Shown one piece after another: positions 7,342 through 14,424 of a DNA stretch of 64,000 bases. The position numbers and the translations under genes are program-made. Source of the DNA: JAJCYL01 sp965206015 (lineage in GTDB: Bacteria > Bacteroidota > Bacteroidia > Cytophagales > Cyclobacteriaceae); the NCBI GenBank assembly GCA_965206015.1, contig CBDBIW010000015.1, positions 1-64,000 of the forward strand, read 5' to 3'. The notes beneath the pieces are model-generated. The model had not been told where the DNA came from and searched no databases. It was given only the letters and a program-made list of their open reading frames with translations. The first letter of the stretch is position 1. Every line of letters begins with the position of its first letter.

Positions 7342-8318
7342 CAGCTTATTCTTTTGCCTAAACTGATACGGCGATAACCCCCTTTATTCGCATGGATGCC
7401 GGACTCCACCGACTCTATAAAATAGCTGTGCATGGTACGCTCCGGGTACTGTGGGTCGTACAAAGACACCCCGTAACCATACGTACAATAAGGCACTAAA
7501 AGAACCTCCAGATCCCCCTCGTAACCCTCGGTTTGATACCTGGACACTTCCGACTCCGCTATCTTGTCCAAAGAGTCAAAGTCCACGTCATACTTATAAA
7601 TGGTGAATTTGTCACCACCGTCCGCTCCGGCTTTCACCTTCTTGCGCTGCCCGGTTTTTGAAACTCCTGTGACTTCCACCTGCACGGAACGTTCGCCGCG
7701 GCGGCGATACTTGAGCAAACTCCGGATGACTGCATTTTTTTGACGCGTAAAATCGTACTTCACCTCTTTACCGAGTTCGCCCAGATAGGCAATGGCAATA
7801 AACAAATCACTGCTGCGCACATAGAACTGCAACCCGGTAGATTGTTGTAATTTTTCCAGTACCCCAAAGCCATCGGCATGACCGGTTTGAAACGCAGTGA
7901 ATTTCACCGAGCCTGCATCGTGCAACGACTTCACCGAAAGCGGTGCTTTTGTTTCCCGGACCACGTAGTTGACCAACTCTTCCACCGTCACGTTTTTAAA
8001 TGCCCTGGGCTTCACTTCTTTTTTCAGCAGCGTCATACTGTCCTCACAGGCGATGATTACCGAATTGTCCGTGCTCACCGACTTCACATAGCCGGTAAAT
8101 TCCTGCTCCATATTCCCATCGTAGCCCAGATGGATGGTCACCGGGTCATGGCGTTTGATCTTCTTTTCTATCCCCGTCTGGTATCCGTAGTGCTGTCCCG
8201 GCATCCGTACCTCGGCCGTGTCGGTCAATGCATCAATGCTTTTCACCACACGCACCGATTCGATTTGCTTTAAGCCCGATCCATTCACTTCTACCCTATA
8301 GCTGATCTCTTTATACAT
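7341..8318 (-). CDS. Phage baseplate hub protein (late control D / gp27-like)
   Basis: A 325-residue protein of the phage late control gene D / T4 gp27-like hub family. Seen: an N-terminal beta domain (MYKEISYRVEVNGSG; LTDTAEVRMPGQ), HDPVTIHLGYDGNMEQEFTGYV around residues 75-96, the KNVTVEELVNYV helix, then a second barrel (LQFYVRSSDLFIAI) and a tail with YPERTMHSYFIESVESG. The hub connects tail tube, spike and wedges. It is followed immediately by the spike gene. Placement within the early rather than the structural block is unusual. Confidence 0.75.
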   Translation of the reverse strand: MYKEISYRVEVNGSGLKQIESVRVVKSIDALTDTAEVRMPGQHYGYQTGIEKKIKRHDPVTIHLGYDGNMEQEFTGYVKSVSTDNSVIIACEDSMTLLKKEVKPRAFKNVTVEELVNYVVRETKAPLSVKSLHDAGSVKFTAFQTGHADGFGVLEKLQQSTGLQFYVRSSDLFIAIAYLGELGKEVKYDFTRQKNAVIRSLLKYRRRGERSVQVEVTGVSKTGQRKKVKAGADGGDKFTIYKYDVDFDSLDKIAESEVSRYQTEGYEGDLEVLLVPYCTYGYGVSLYDPQYPERTMHSYFIESVESGIHANKGGYRRISLGKRIS

Positions 8319-8335
8319 TCTTCATTTTGCATGCA

Positions 8336-8557
8336 TCAGACATCCTTTATTTTGTCCGGTGATGTTTTTACTTTATAGCGGGCGTCTATCTTGCCCGAAA
8401 CAATCCGCCAGATATAATTAGGCATCAGTCCGTATTTTCTGGCCAGTTTTTTCAGGGTAAGGTTCAATCGCAAACCTCTTTTGTCGTGAATCCTTTTGAA
8501 GTCTTCACAAATGCTCTTGTTTCTCTCCGATATGATCTCCTGCTTGTTCAACTTCAA
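8336..8557 (-). CDS. Small helix-turn-helix protein following MuB
   Basis: The open frame runs back inside muB to 8767, but the part upstream of 8557 is a shadow of muB. A TTG at 8557 overlaps the muB stop (TTGA), giving a 73-residue product by translational coupling. The sequence LTLKKLARKYGLMPNYIWRIVSGK reads as a helix-turn-helix, written here in two parts: LTLKKLARKYGLM, then PNYIWRIVSGK. A small DNA-binding protein after the MuA/MuB pair would fit an early transcription regulator. No family name is given. Confidence 0.55.
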   Translation of the reverse strand: MKLNKQEIISERNKSICEDFKRIHDKRGLRLNLTLKKLARKYGLMPNYIWRIVSGKIDARYKVKTSPDKIKDV

Positions 8558-9567
8558 TAAATCGTTATCTTGTCCAGATCCTCTACCATCACCGTAGAGA
8601 AGTCCACCTGCATCCGGCGGGCTTTCTCCAGCAGCTTCACCAGGTAGTCGTAGTTCCAGCATCGCTTGAATAAATAGTTCACCACCTTTTTGGGCACTGA
8701 CCCGTAACCGCCGGTAAAACATCTCACATCCGAAGGCTGTATCTGGCCAAGTTGAAAGAATTTGCACCGTCGGAACAGCGTCGTGTACTCATTGGACGGC
8801 CTGATCAACTGGTAATCTTTTGCATCAATCCCGCCCATGCGCATCAGGCGCAGTTTGAGCGACGGTACGCCCGCCACCACAATGCCCAGGCTGCCTTCAA
8901 AAGCATTATGAAGGTGTTTGACCACCTTCAGCGTCGCCATCGATAACACCTCGCACTCGTCTATCAGGAGCACCATTCTGCCCTTTTCGTCCAAACGATT
9001 TCCAATTTGCCCGAAAATATGATCCCGCCGGTAGTGCAGTACCTTGCAGCCTATGGCGAGTGCCACTCGTTTTAAAAACATCGTCTGGGTCATCGACTGG
9101 CCAATTTTCAGGTACCAGGCTTGCACCGTATTTGCCGAAAAATCTTTTAATACCATCGTCTTGCCCAGTCCGGTGTCCCCGGTGACCATTCTAAGGTCCA
9201 CCTCTGCCAGGCACCCCTCGCATATCTTTTGCAACATGGAGGACTGGGAAGTCGGACGGATTTCATCGGGCAGGTAAGCCGACAAGCGATTAATGATCTG
9301 GTTCAACACCCCCTCGCTATACGCCTTCTTTCCGTTTCTGATCTCGCTCACCGTCGAGCGTCCGCGTCCCACTATCGAGGACAACACCTCATTATTCAAA
9401 TGCTTGCTATGACTCACCTGGTCAAGCATTGTTTTCGCCCTGTGTTGTAATCCATTCACAGCCCCGGGCTGGTGTGCGGTTTCTTCTTTCATAGTTACTT
9501 CTTCCATAGTATTCCCGATTTTCATGATACGGTTTCCATTCCTGCCGCAGGCAGGGTCATTGGGCAT
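8554..9567 (-). CDS. MuB-like transposition ATPase (AAA+ target-DNA activator)
   Basis: MuB binds target DNA, delivers it to the MuA transpososome and protects prophage DNA from self-insertion. Seen: an N-terminal HTH (residues ~55-80, NNEVLSSIVGRGRSTVSEIRNGK), Walker A GDTGLGKT at 130-137, Walker B MVLLIDE at 198-204, and a C-terminal helical domain. The size fits the family (about 310-340 residues). The ATG at 9567 overlaps the muA stop by 11 bases; internal ATGs at 9525 and 9507 are also possible starts. The adjacency muA-muB and the overlap are typical of Mu-like phages. Confidence 0.88.
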   Translation of the reverse strand: MPNDPACGRNGNRIMKIGNTMEEVTMKEETAHQPGAVNGLQHRAKTMLDQVSHSKHLNNEVLSSIVGRGRSTVSEIRNGKKAYSEGVLNQIINRLSAYLPDEIRPTSQSSMLQKICEGCLAEVDLRMVTGDTGLGKTMVLKDFSANTVQAWYLKIGQSMTQTMFLKRVALAIGCKVLHYRRDHIFGQIGNRLDEKGRMVLLIDECEVLSMATLKVVKHLHNAFEGSLGIVVAGVPSLKLRLMRMGGIDAKDYQLIRPSNEYTTLFRRCKFFQLGQIQPSDVRCFTGGYGSVPKKVVNYLFKRCWNYDYLVKLLEKARRMQVDFSTVMVEDLDKITIY

Positions 9568-11713
9568 TTTTCATTTTTAACTTTCTGATGGTAACAACCT
9601 CCCCGGTATCCGGGTCTGTTTTGTCTTCATATTCAAAGGCCGGGCTTTCCTCATGGATCACCCCGTCCCCGTCCACAAGGCCGCTATCCTCCAGTCGTAA
9701 GAATGCCTTGCTCTCCGGGTGTAATTGTCGGCTCTGACCCGTGTATTTTTCGGCTTTTACCGCCTCGAAAAACGCATGATCCACGTGCCCTCCGTACACT
9801 GCTGCCGCTTGTTCAAGGGTCTCTTCTGCACGGGTTGAATACGCTTTCTGAAAGGCCTGGAATTGTGACAATAATTCACGTTCCGCCTTCGTCCCGGCCA
9901 CCAGGGCCACTTCAGGCTTCCTGGGCATCGTCATCAGGTGACATCCACCTTCTGCCAGCGGCTTGTCAAACACATAAGCCACAGTATAACCGTCCGGACA
10001 GCACACCGTCAGCCGCTTTCTCCCACGCTCCCTTTTGAAATGTTTCTTGAAAAAATAAACTGCCGCCGTACGGGCCTTCCCCGTATCCACCGCCGGGAAA
10101 AAAGTCATCTCCTCCAGGTCCCGGTGAACCGTCAGCCCGCCAAGGCCCGGCTTCACCTGATGCTGGTGACCGTAGTAGCCTGCCAGAACGACCGGTGCTA
10201 ACACACCCGTATGGCTTTCTTTTTCTGCCCATAGCTCATCGGGCGTTTTACCTGATTTTTTAATCACATGACTGTTCCAGGCCGCCTGCGTATCCTCTAC
10301 GGCGTGGCGTACTGCCTCCGTATAGCCCGGAGCCGATCTTTTAGCTTCATCGTAGCGGTCCCCCGATACTTTGCTGTCCAGCATCCGGGCGGTCCGGTTC
10401 TGGCCCACATAGCCGTCCAGCGTCATGTTATAATACCTCAGCTGGCCAAGCAGCTGCTCAATCAGCTTGGATCTTGCCCTGCCTGCCTCCGAGGCCATCA
10501 CACGGATATGACGCTTCTCACACCACTCCGCTGTATAATGATAAGCCGGGCCCCGGTCCATATTGATGAACTCGGGCGCATGTCCGCAGAACCGGACCGC
10601 CCGGGCTATCGCTCCGGTAGTCATTTTACCGTCTTCGGAGCGATAAGAAGTGCTGGAACCCAGCAGCCGCATCGTCCCGTAATCGAACACACGGCACACC
10701 CAGAGTTGCTTCTGTACTTTCCCCTTCCAGTTCACCAACTCATCATGGGCGGTAGCATCTACACCCCAAATCTCATTCTTTTTAACCGGCAGGCTCCGGC
10801 TGATGGCCGGAACCCTGTTATTGATAAAATCCAGCTTCCCGTGACGCCTGAGCGACGTGTCGTTTTCACTCGCGTTAATGTGCCGGTACACCGTCCCTTG
10901 CGAAAGCTCCGGCCAACCCTCTTTTTCAGACACTACCTTCAGCTTTTCATGAATCTGCCGCCCGGTAAGCCCCTGGCCATACCACTGGTTGATCACCTCT
11001 TTTTGCGTCTCCTGTGTCTTTTGACGTGCCTTGTTTTTAGCGTTTTTTACCCGCACAAGCTCATCGGCAGGCGTGTGGGCAAAGTCGGCAGAGAGCTTGT
11101 CCCTCACCCACTGTGTAAAACGCACATAAGAACCCGGACAGATAATTTGCAACGGCTCTTTATAAGTCAGGACCACTGCGAAAAGATTTGCGTAAAAAGC
11201 ATTCTCATACGCCTTGAAGTCTTTCCCCTTCACTTCGGCTTCCAGCATAGTGTACATCCGCTGGACAATCACCGCAAACGCCGCTGTACGGGCGTACATT
11301 TTAAGCCGGGCAGGCGACAGCTTGTAGCCTATATAATAGCCCGCATAGCTTTGAAAGGTCTTCTCCATTTCCTGCAAAAAATGCTCGCAAAGGTAGCCTG
11401 AGTTCGTAGCCAGGTGCCTGACCGTACCCTCCAGTACGGTCCGCTCCAGTACCGATCCACCCGCTTGTTTTGCCTCTTCCAGCGACAGGGACTGCGTCTT
11501 GTCCGTCTCCGAAAACATGCCCTTTAGCCGTTCCCGTACCGCCTCATCACGGATGCTCTCTATCAGCACCAGATACCTGTCGTTCCTCCCGTTATAGTCC
11601 GGGTTGGGCACCTGCTTCCCCCAGCCGCGTTTGATGCGACCCGAAAGGCTGTTGTGCCTGATGCCAAGAAATTTCAGTAGCCTGCTCCGCGATATGGTCC
11701 CCGGCTTTTTCAT
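9557..11713 (-). CDS. MuA-like DDE transposase
   Basis: A 718-residue transposase that carries out replicative transposition of the phage. Seen: an N-terminal wHTH-type DNA-binding region (SRSRLLKFLGIRHNSLSGRI), helical end-binding domains to ~residue 300, and the RNase H-like catalytic core with D319 (WGVDAT), D386 (NMDRGPAY) and E419 (RSKLIEQ), the DDE triad. A beta-barrel domain follows, then a C-terminal region that in Mu contacts MuB. The length is close to Mu A (663) with a longer tail. It shares 4 bases with the gene upstream and 11 with muB. Its binding sites are probably the repeats in 14189-14419. Confidence 0.93.
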   Translation of the reverse strand: MKKPGTISRSRLLKFLGIRHNSLSGRIKRGWGKQVPNPDYNGRNDRYLVLIESIRDEAVRERLKGMFSETDKTQSLSLEEAKQAGGSVLERTVLEGTVRHLATNSGYLCEHFLQEMEKTFQSYAGYYIGYKLSPARLKMYARTAAFAVIVQRMYTMLEAEVKGKDFKAYENAFYANLFAVVLTYKEPLQIICPGSYVRFTQWVRDKLSADFAHTPADELVRVKNAKNKARQKTQETQKEVINQWYGQGLTGRQIHEKLKVVSEKEGWPELSQGTVYRHINASENDTSLRRHGKLDFINNRVPAISRSLPVKKNEIWGVDATAHDELVNWKGKVQKQLWVCRVFDYGTMRLLGSSTSYRSEDGKMTTGAIARAVRFCGHAPEFINMDRGPAYHYTAEWCEKRHIRVMASEAGRARSKLIEQLLGQLRYYNMTLDGYVGQNRTARMLDSKVSGDRYDEAKRSAPGYTEAVRHAVEDTQAAWNSHVIKKSGKTPDELWAEKESHTGVLAPVVLAGYYGHQHQVKPGLGGLTVHRDLEEMTFFPAVDTGKARTAAVYFFKKHFKRERGRKRLTVCCPDGYTVAYVFDKPLAEGGCHLMTMPRKPEVALVAGTKAERELLSQFQAFQKAYSTRAEETLEQAAAVYGGHVDHAFFEAVKAEKYTGQSRQLHPESKAFLRLEDSGLVDGDGVIHEESPAFEYEDKTDPDTGEVVTIRKLKMKNAQ

Positions 11714-12003
11714 GCATTATCTACACTACTCTCTACAAAATCCTCATACCCCGGTTGTACAGGCAGACAGGCGTTTATCTGCTTGTACACAAGTCCTAAC
11801 TCATGCGTTAAACGCTCTGTCTTTTTTGAATACCTCGCCCTGATCAGCGCAGCATCGTTTGAATCGGAAACCCACAAAAGGATCTTGTGAGCTTCAGTTA
11901 ACTCCCGCTCATACCAGAGCATCTTGTCTACCAGCTTGTCAGGAACCTTTACCGGGTTTCCTGACATGGCAAGCCTGGTGCCCAGCTTCATCCGTTTTTT
12001 CAT
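11710..12003 (-). CDS. Hypothetical phage protein
   Basis: A 97-residue helical protein (MKKRMKLGTRLAMSGNPVKV at the start, then MLWYERELTEAHKILLWV). It has no recognised family, signal peptide or membrane segment. It lies in the early operon between the Bro-N gene (3 bases upstream) and muA (4-base ATGA overlap), so it is expressed with the transposase. Confidence 0.5.
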   Translation of the reverse strand: MKKRMKLGTRLAMSGNPVKVPDKLVDKMLWYERELTEAHKILLWVSDSNDAALIRARYSKKTERLTHELGLVYKQINACLPVQPGYEDFVESSVDNA

Positions 12004-12006
12004 TGA

Positions 12007-12387
12007 TCAGGGTGCCGGGGTTAAAAAATCGGGGTAGTCCGGCCTCCTCATGACCAGGTGTGCCGCCAGCCTGTCTATCTTTTCAAGCCTCTCATTGATC
12101 TTGAGGATGGCCTTCCGGCTTTTACTCACCTCGTCATTCAACTTCTTTAAAATGATCTGGTATAAGCCTGACTCACTCACTATCAGCACTGCTTCCCTGC
12201 CTCCGCTTCCAGCGATATCTATTGAATCGAACCCCTTTTCTGAAGGATTTAATTCTTTTGTTGCATCGTGTACATTACTCATATCAAGGGCATGGCACAG
12301 GTCTTTGGCCACAAACCACGGCTCACCGTCTACCTGCTGCATACGGATATCGCCAAAATCTTCGTGTTGGAATAGTTCAGTGTTCAT
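12007..12387 (-). CDS. Bro-N domain protein (phage antirepressor type)
   Basis: A 126-residue protein whose first ~85 residues match the Bro-N domain: FGDIRMQQVDGEPWFVAKDLCHALDM, here given as two pieces FGDIRMQQVDGEPWF and VAKDLCHALDM, then ESGLYQIILKK. In prophages such proteins often interfere with a repressor, sometimes via a second C-terminal domain. Here the C-terminus is only a short helix (KSRKAILKINERLEKIDRL), so it lacks the KilA/ANT-type partner domain. The location just inside the repressor-early promoter switch supports a regulatory role. It overlaps the upstream small gene by 4 bases. Confidence 0.72.
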   Translation of the reverse strand: MNTELFQHEDFGDIRMQQVDGEPWFVAKDLCHALDMSNVHDATKELNPSEKGFDSIDIAGSGGREAVLIVSESGLYQIILKKLNDEVSKSRKAILKINERLEKIDRLAAHLVMRRPDYPDFLTPAP

Positions 12388-12614
12388 CGTGCTTCCTGTT
12401 TGATTAATTCATCTACCCTCTTCACCTCTTCCCTGAGTAGGTCCAATGCCCGTTTGCGAATGGCTTGTGCCGTCTCAGAATTGTTGTGGTACTTCAGCGC
12501 ATCGTTTACCGTCTGACGGCTCACCGGAAATTCCTGATAGATCACCACCCGGTGAGGGTCTGAAAGGTTGATCCTGGGGTATCTGTTTGCTGGGTGTTCC
12601 TTTTTTATTATCAT
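12384..12614 (-). CDS. Small phage protein, first gene of the early operon (possible HTH)
   Basis: A 76-residue protein with a possible helix-turn-helix (FPVSRQTVNDALKYHN followed by SETAQAIRKRALDLL) and a charged C-terminal helix. Proteins of this pattern are common as the first early gene in Bacteroidota temperate phages, in the place where Mu has ner, a negative regulator of early transcription. That function is inferred from position and the HTH-like stretch. It is divergent from the repressor with 75 bases between them. Confidence 0.55.
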   Translation of the reverse strand: MIIKKEHPANRYPRINLSDPHRVVIYQEFPVSRQTVNDALKYHNNSETAQAIRKRALDLLREEVKRVDELIKQEAR

Positions 12615-12649
12615 TAGCTTTACGATTGTAAGTACAGGGCAATATTAAA

Positions 12650-12692
12650 CACATATTGTGAATATAAGCAAATAATAAATACACATTTTGTG
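12650..12692. promoter_or_regulatory. Repressor/early promoter operators (two 11-bp palindromic sites)
   Basis: Two closely related 11-bp near-palindromes lie in the divergent region: CACATATTGTG at 12650-12660 and CACATTTTGTG at 12682-12692, with starts 32 bases apart (about three helical turns). The second one contains the GTG start codon of the repressor. A third copy in opposite orientation, CACAAAATGTG, sits at 12842-12852 inside the repressor gene. They are the obvious candidates for binding by the S24 repressor and/or the small HTH protein. Confidence 0.5.
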
Positions 12693-13478
12693 AAAAAATA
12701 TCGTAGAGCATTGATTCTCAATAGAATAAAAGAAAAAGAGAAAATTAGATCCAACGCAGATTTAGCAAAACTATTGGGTGTCAAACCAAATACTTTATCC
12801 AATTGGTATCATAGAGGGAGCTTAGATTACGACCTAATATTCACAAAATGTGAAGGAGTGAATCTTAATTGGCTTATTAATGGGCGGGAACCTATGCGAC
12901 TGGAAGAGGAAGAAAAGCCTTCGGCTGTGTCAGATCCTGCACCTGTATATAAAGGAGTGCCCGCAGCGTCGGTAAACATCATCGAGATCAATCCGCAAGC
13001 GGCCAAAACCAATACACTGATAGCCGATGTACACGCCTCGGCAGGCTTCGGCAGCCTGATGGAAAGCACCAAAGCCCTGGAGCAGCTCCCCGCTATCCAC
13101 CTGCCCAATGCTCCTGGGGGGCTAAATGTGGCCTTCCAGATCAATGGAGACAGCATGCACCCCACCATCCGCCACTTAGATTTCGTGGCAGGCAATCAGA
13201 TCAATGATGTAAATGATGTGAAAGACGGGTATACTTATATTATTGTAGAAGACACAGACGGGGTGCTTTGCAAGCGGCTCTATCGCCTGGGTGAAGACTG
13301 GCAGATCGTCTCCGATAACCCCGTCTACCCCCCGTACAACCGGGCAAAAAACCGTATCCTGGGTATTTTCAAGGCCTTCTGCCGCTGGTCGTATGATTTT
13401 AGAAACTACCACGATGACGTACGGGCAGATATCCAGCAGCTAAAAACCGACATTCAGCAGCTCAAAGGCAAAAAATAA
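12690..13478 (+). CDS. Prophage repressor: HTH plus S24 (LexA/CI-type) self-cleaving peptidase
   Basis: A 262-residue lysogeny repressor. Seen: an N-terminal HTH of the bacteriophage CI type (NADLAKLLGVKPNTLSNWYHRG, residues 22-43, here as NADLAKLLGVKPN and TLSNWYHRG), a linker, and a LexA-like peptidase fold with Ser155 (NGDSMHPTI) and Lys195 (LCKRLY). The likely autocleavage site is A118-G119 (HASAGFG). Damage signalling through RecA would then induce the prophage. The C-terminal ~25 residues repeat DIQQLKTDIQQLK, a short coiled coil perhaps for oligomerisation. It starts with GTG and is divergent from the early operon, facing the prophage end as Mu c does. Confidence 0.87.
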   Translation: MKKYRRALILNRIKEKEKIRSNADLAKLLGVKPNTLSNWYHRGSLDYDLIFTKCEGVNLNWLINGREPMRLEEEEKPSAVSDPAPVYKGVPAASVNIIEINPQAAKTNTLIADVHASAGFGSLMESTKALEQLPAIHLPNAPGGLNVAFQINGDSMHPTIRHLDFVAGNQINDVNDVKDGYTYIIVEDTDGVLCKRLYRLGEDWQIVSDNPVYPPYNRAKNRILGIFKAFCRWSYDFRNYHDDVRADIQQLKTDIQQLKGKK

Positions 13479-13512
13479 AACAAATTGTACAGGTTTCTCC
13501 TGAGTCTATTTT

Positions 13513-13561
13513 AGATAGTTTTAATTTAACTATCTGGTAATCAGTATTTTAAATTAAATAC
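13513..13561 (+). terminator. Two AT-rich hairpins after the repressor
   Basis: GATAGTT/AACTATC (7-bp stem, 7-base AT loop, 13513-13533) and AGTATTT/AAATACT (7-bp stem, about 13541-13560) lie 35-80 bases after the repressor stop. Neither is followed by a clean U run, so they may act as weak terminators or as protein sites. Confidence 0.3.
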
Positions 13562-13665
13562 TCATTCAATACTCAGGGGAAGTTATCGGAGGAATACCAT
13601 TCAAAAGGGGGAAGTTCGGGCGTTTTATCTCCGTTTTTTGGCGTTTTAAGTCCAAAAAAGGGCAA

Positions 13666-13736
13666 TGGTTGTTCCTTTATCACGTGATTTTCTCATGAAA
13701 GTGAACAACCATTTGAACAACCAATAAGAACAACCA
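13666..13736. repeat. GAACAACCA iterons
   Basis: The 9-mer GAACAACCA occurs at 13703-13711, 13715-13723 and 13728-13736, and as its complement TGGTTGTTC at 13666-13674. The three direct copies start 12 and 13 bases apart. This looks like a protein-binding array in the prophage end region. Confidence 0.5.
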
Positions 13737-13875
13737 ATCCAAAAAACGGGAATTTTTGTATGTCGTTTTTTTATTGGGGGGTCACCTTATTTGCGTCAAA
13801 ATCGCCCTTTATTGGTGTTTAAATTGCGTTTTTAGCCCTTTTTGGCTTTGCCCTTTTTATGTACTATTTGTTTTA

Positions 13876-13888
13876 GGGGGGGGGGGGG
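13876..13888 (+). repeat. G13 homopolymer
   Basis: An uninterrupted run of 13 G in the non-coding prophage end region, flanked by TTTTA and TACTTTT. Such long G runs are rare by chance in AT-rich DNA and are prone to slippage and to sequencing error. Confidence 0.8.
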
Positions 13889-14015
13889 TACTTTTCACTG
13901 AATATCTACAAGGAGCGCAGTACACCCTTAAAAACATGGAATAATACAATTAATTAGCAATCCTTCTCTTCTATAAAATTGCACTTTTCCAATATTCGCA
14001 TACGAAAACCATACA

Positions 14016-14068
14016 CGACAACCACACGACAACCACACGACAACCATACGACAACCATACGACAAGCA
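14016..14068 (+). repeat. 11-bp tandem repeat CGACAACCAYA (x5)
   Basis: Five head-to-tail units start at 14016, 14027, 14038, 14049 and 14060. The first two end CACA, the next two CATA, and the last diverges to CGACAAGCA. The final CATACGACAAGCA string also occurs at 14387-14399 close to the prophage terminus, which suggests that this array is related to transposase-binding sites. Confidence 0.8.
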
Positions 14069-14188
14069 CGGGATATTTCGTTACATTCTGTATGGAGTGT
14101 CGCAGGATGTTCGGGGGTATTTACAGCAGACGGGCGGTATATTTGCGCTGGATGGGTGCTTTAGAAGGTTGGATGGATGCTTTAGAAG

Positions 14189-14384
14189 ATCGCCCTTTGC
14201 AGGGTATCAGACGGCATGTTGTAGCATATTAGGGTCATTCGCTCCCATTCGGTAAGATATGCGGCTCATTCAGGAGAGAAACCCCGTCATTCGATAGTCA
14301 TTCACTACTCATTTATTCTCATTTTTTCCCCTTTGTATGAGAATCATTTTCAAAAATCGCCTTTTGCATGGTATCAGACGGCAT
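14189..14384 (+). repeat. Pair of 29-bp direct repeats near the prophage terminus
   Basis: Copies at 14189-14217 and 14356-14384 share ATCGCC, TTTGCA and GGTATCAGACGGCAT with two mismatches. The second copy lies about 35 bases inside the presumed terminus. Mu-type ends carry several transposase sites in just this kind of arrangement, so these are the best candidates for MuA-binding sites. Confidence 0.7.
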
Positions 14385-14410
14385 TTCATACGACAAGCAT
14401 ATTTACATCT

Positions 14411-14424
14411 CGTGTGACACCCCC
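14411..14424. other. Presumed prophage terminus/host junction
   Basis: Prophage DNA reads ...CGTGTGACA, and a C5 run then meets TAG and the M61 reading frame. Transposable phages end 5'-TG...CA-3' and duplicate about 5 bp of target. The CA at 14418-14419 followed by CCCCC (14420-14424) would satisfy this. The other end is outside the window, so the exact boundary is inferred. Confidence 0.45.

Larger units (their letters stand above)
13479..14419. other. Prophage end region (attL-like), no genes
   Basis: About 940 bases between the repressor stop and the M61 gene. Frames of about 60 codons exist here but look non-coding. From left to right it holds two small hairpins (13513-13533 and about 13541-13561), four GAACAACCA-type 9-mers, a G13 tract, an 11-bp tandem repeat, two 29-bp direct repeats and the presumed terminus, ending in CA at about 14419. 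A repressor pointing toward a repeat-rich end is the Mu left-end arrangement, mirrored. Confidence 0.6.

Noticed and set aside
10268..11401. 377-codon + strand frame
   Set aside because: Antisense to muA in a G+C-rich gene; no recognisable domain and muA is certain.
14016..14068. Tandem repeats that might be a CRISPR array
   Set aside because: Units of 11 bases are contiguous, with no spacers, and no cas genes are nearby.
13756..14164. Two + strand frames of about 60 codons in the prophage end region
   Set aside because: They contain the G13 tract and the 11-bp tandem repeat; composition is unlike protein and there is no ribosome site.
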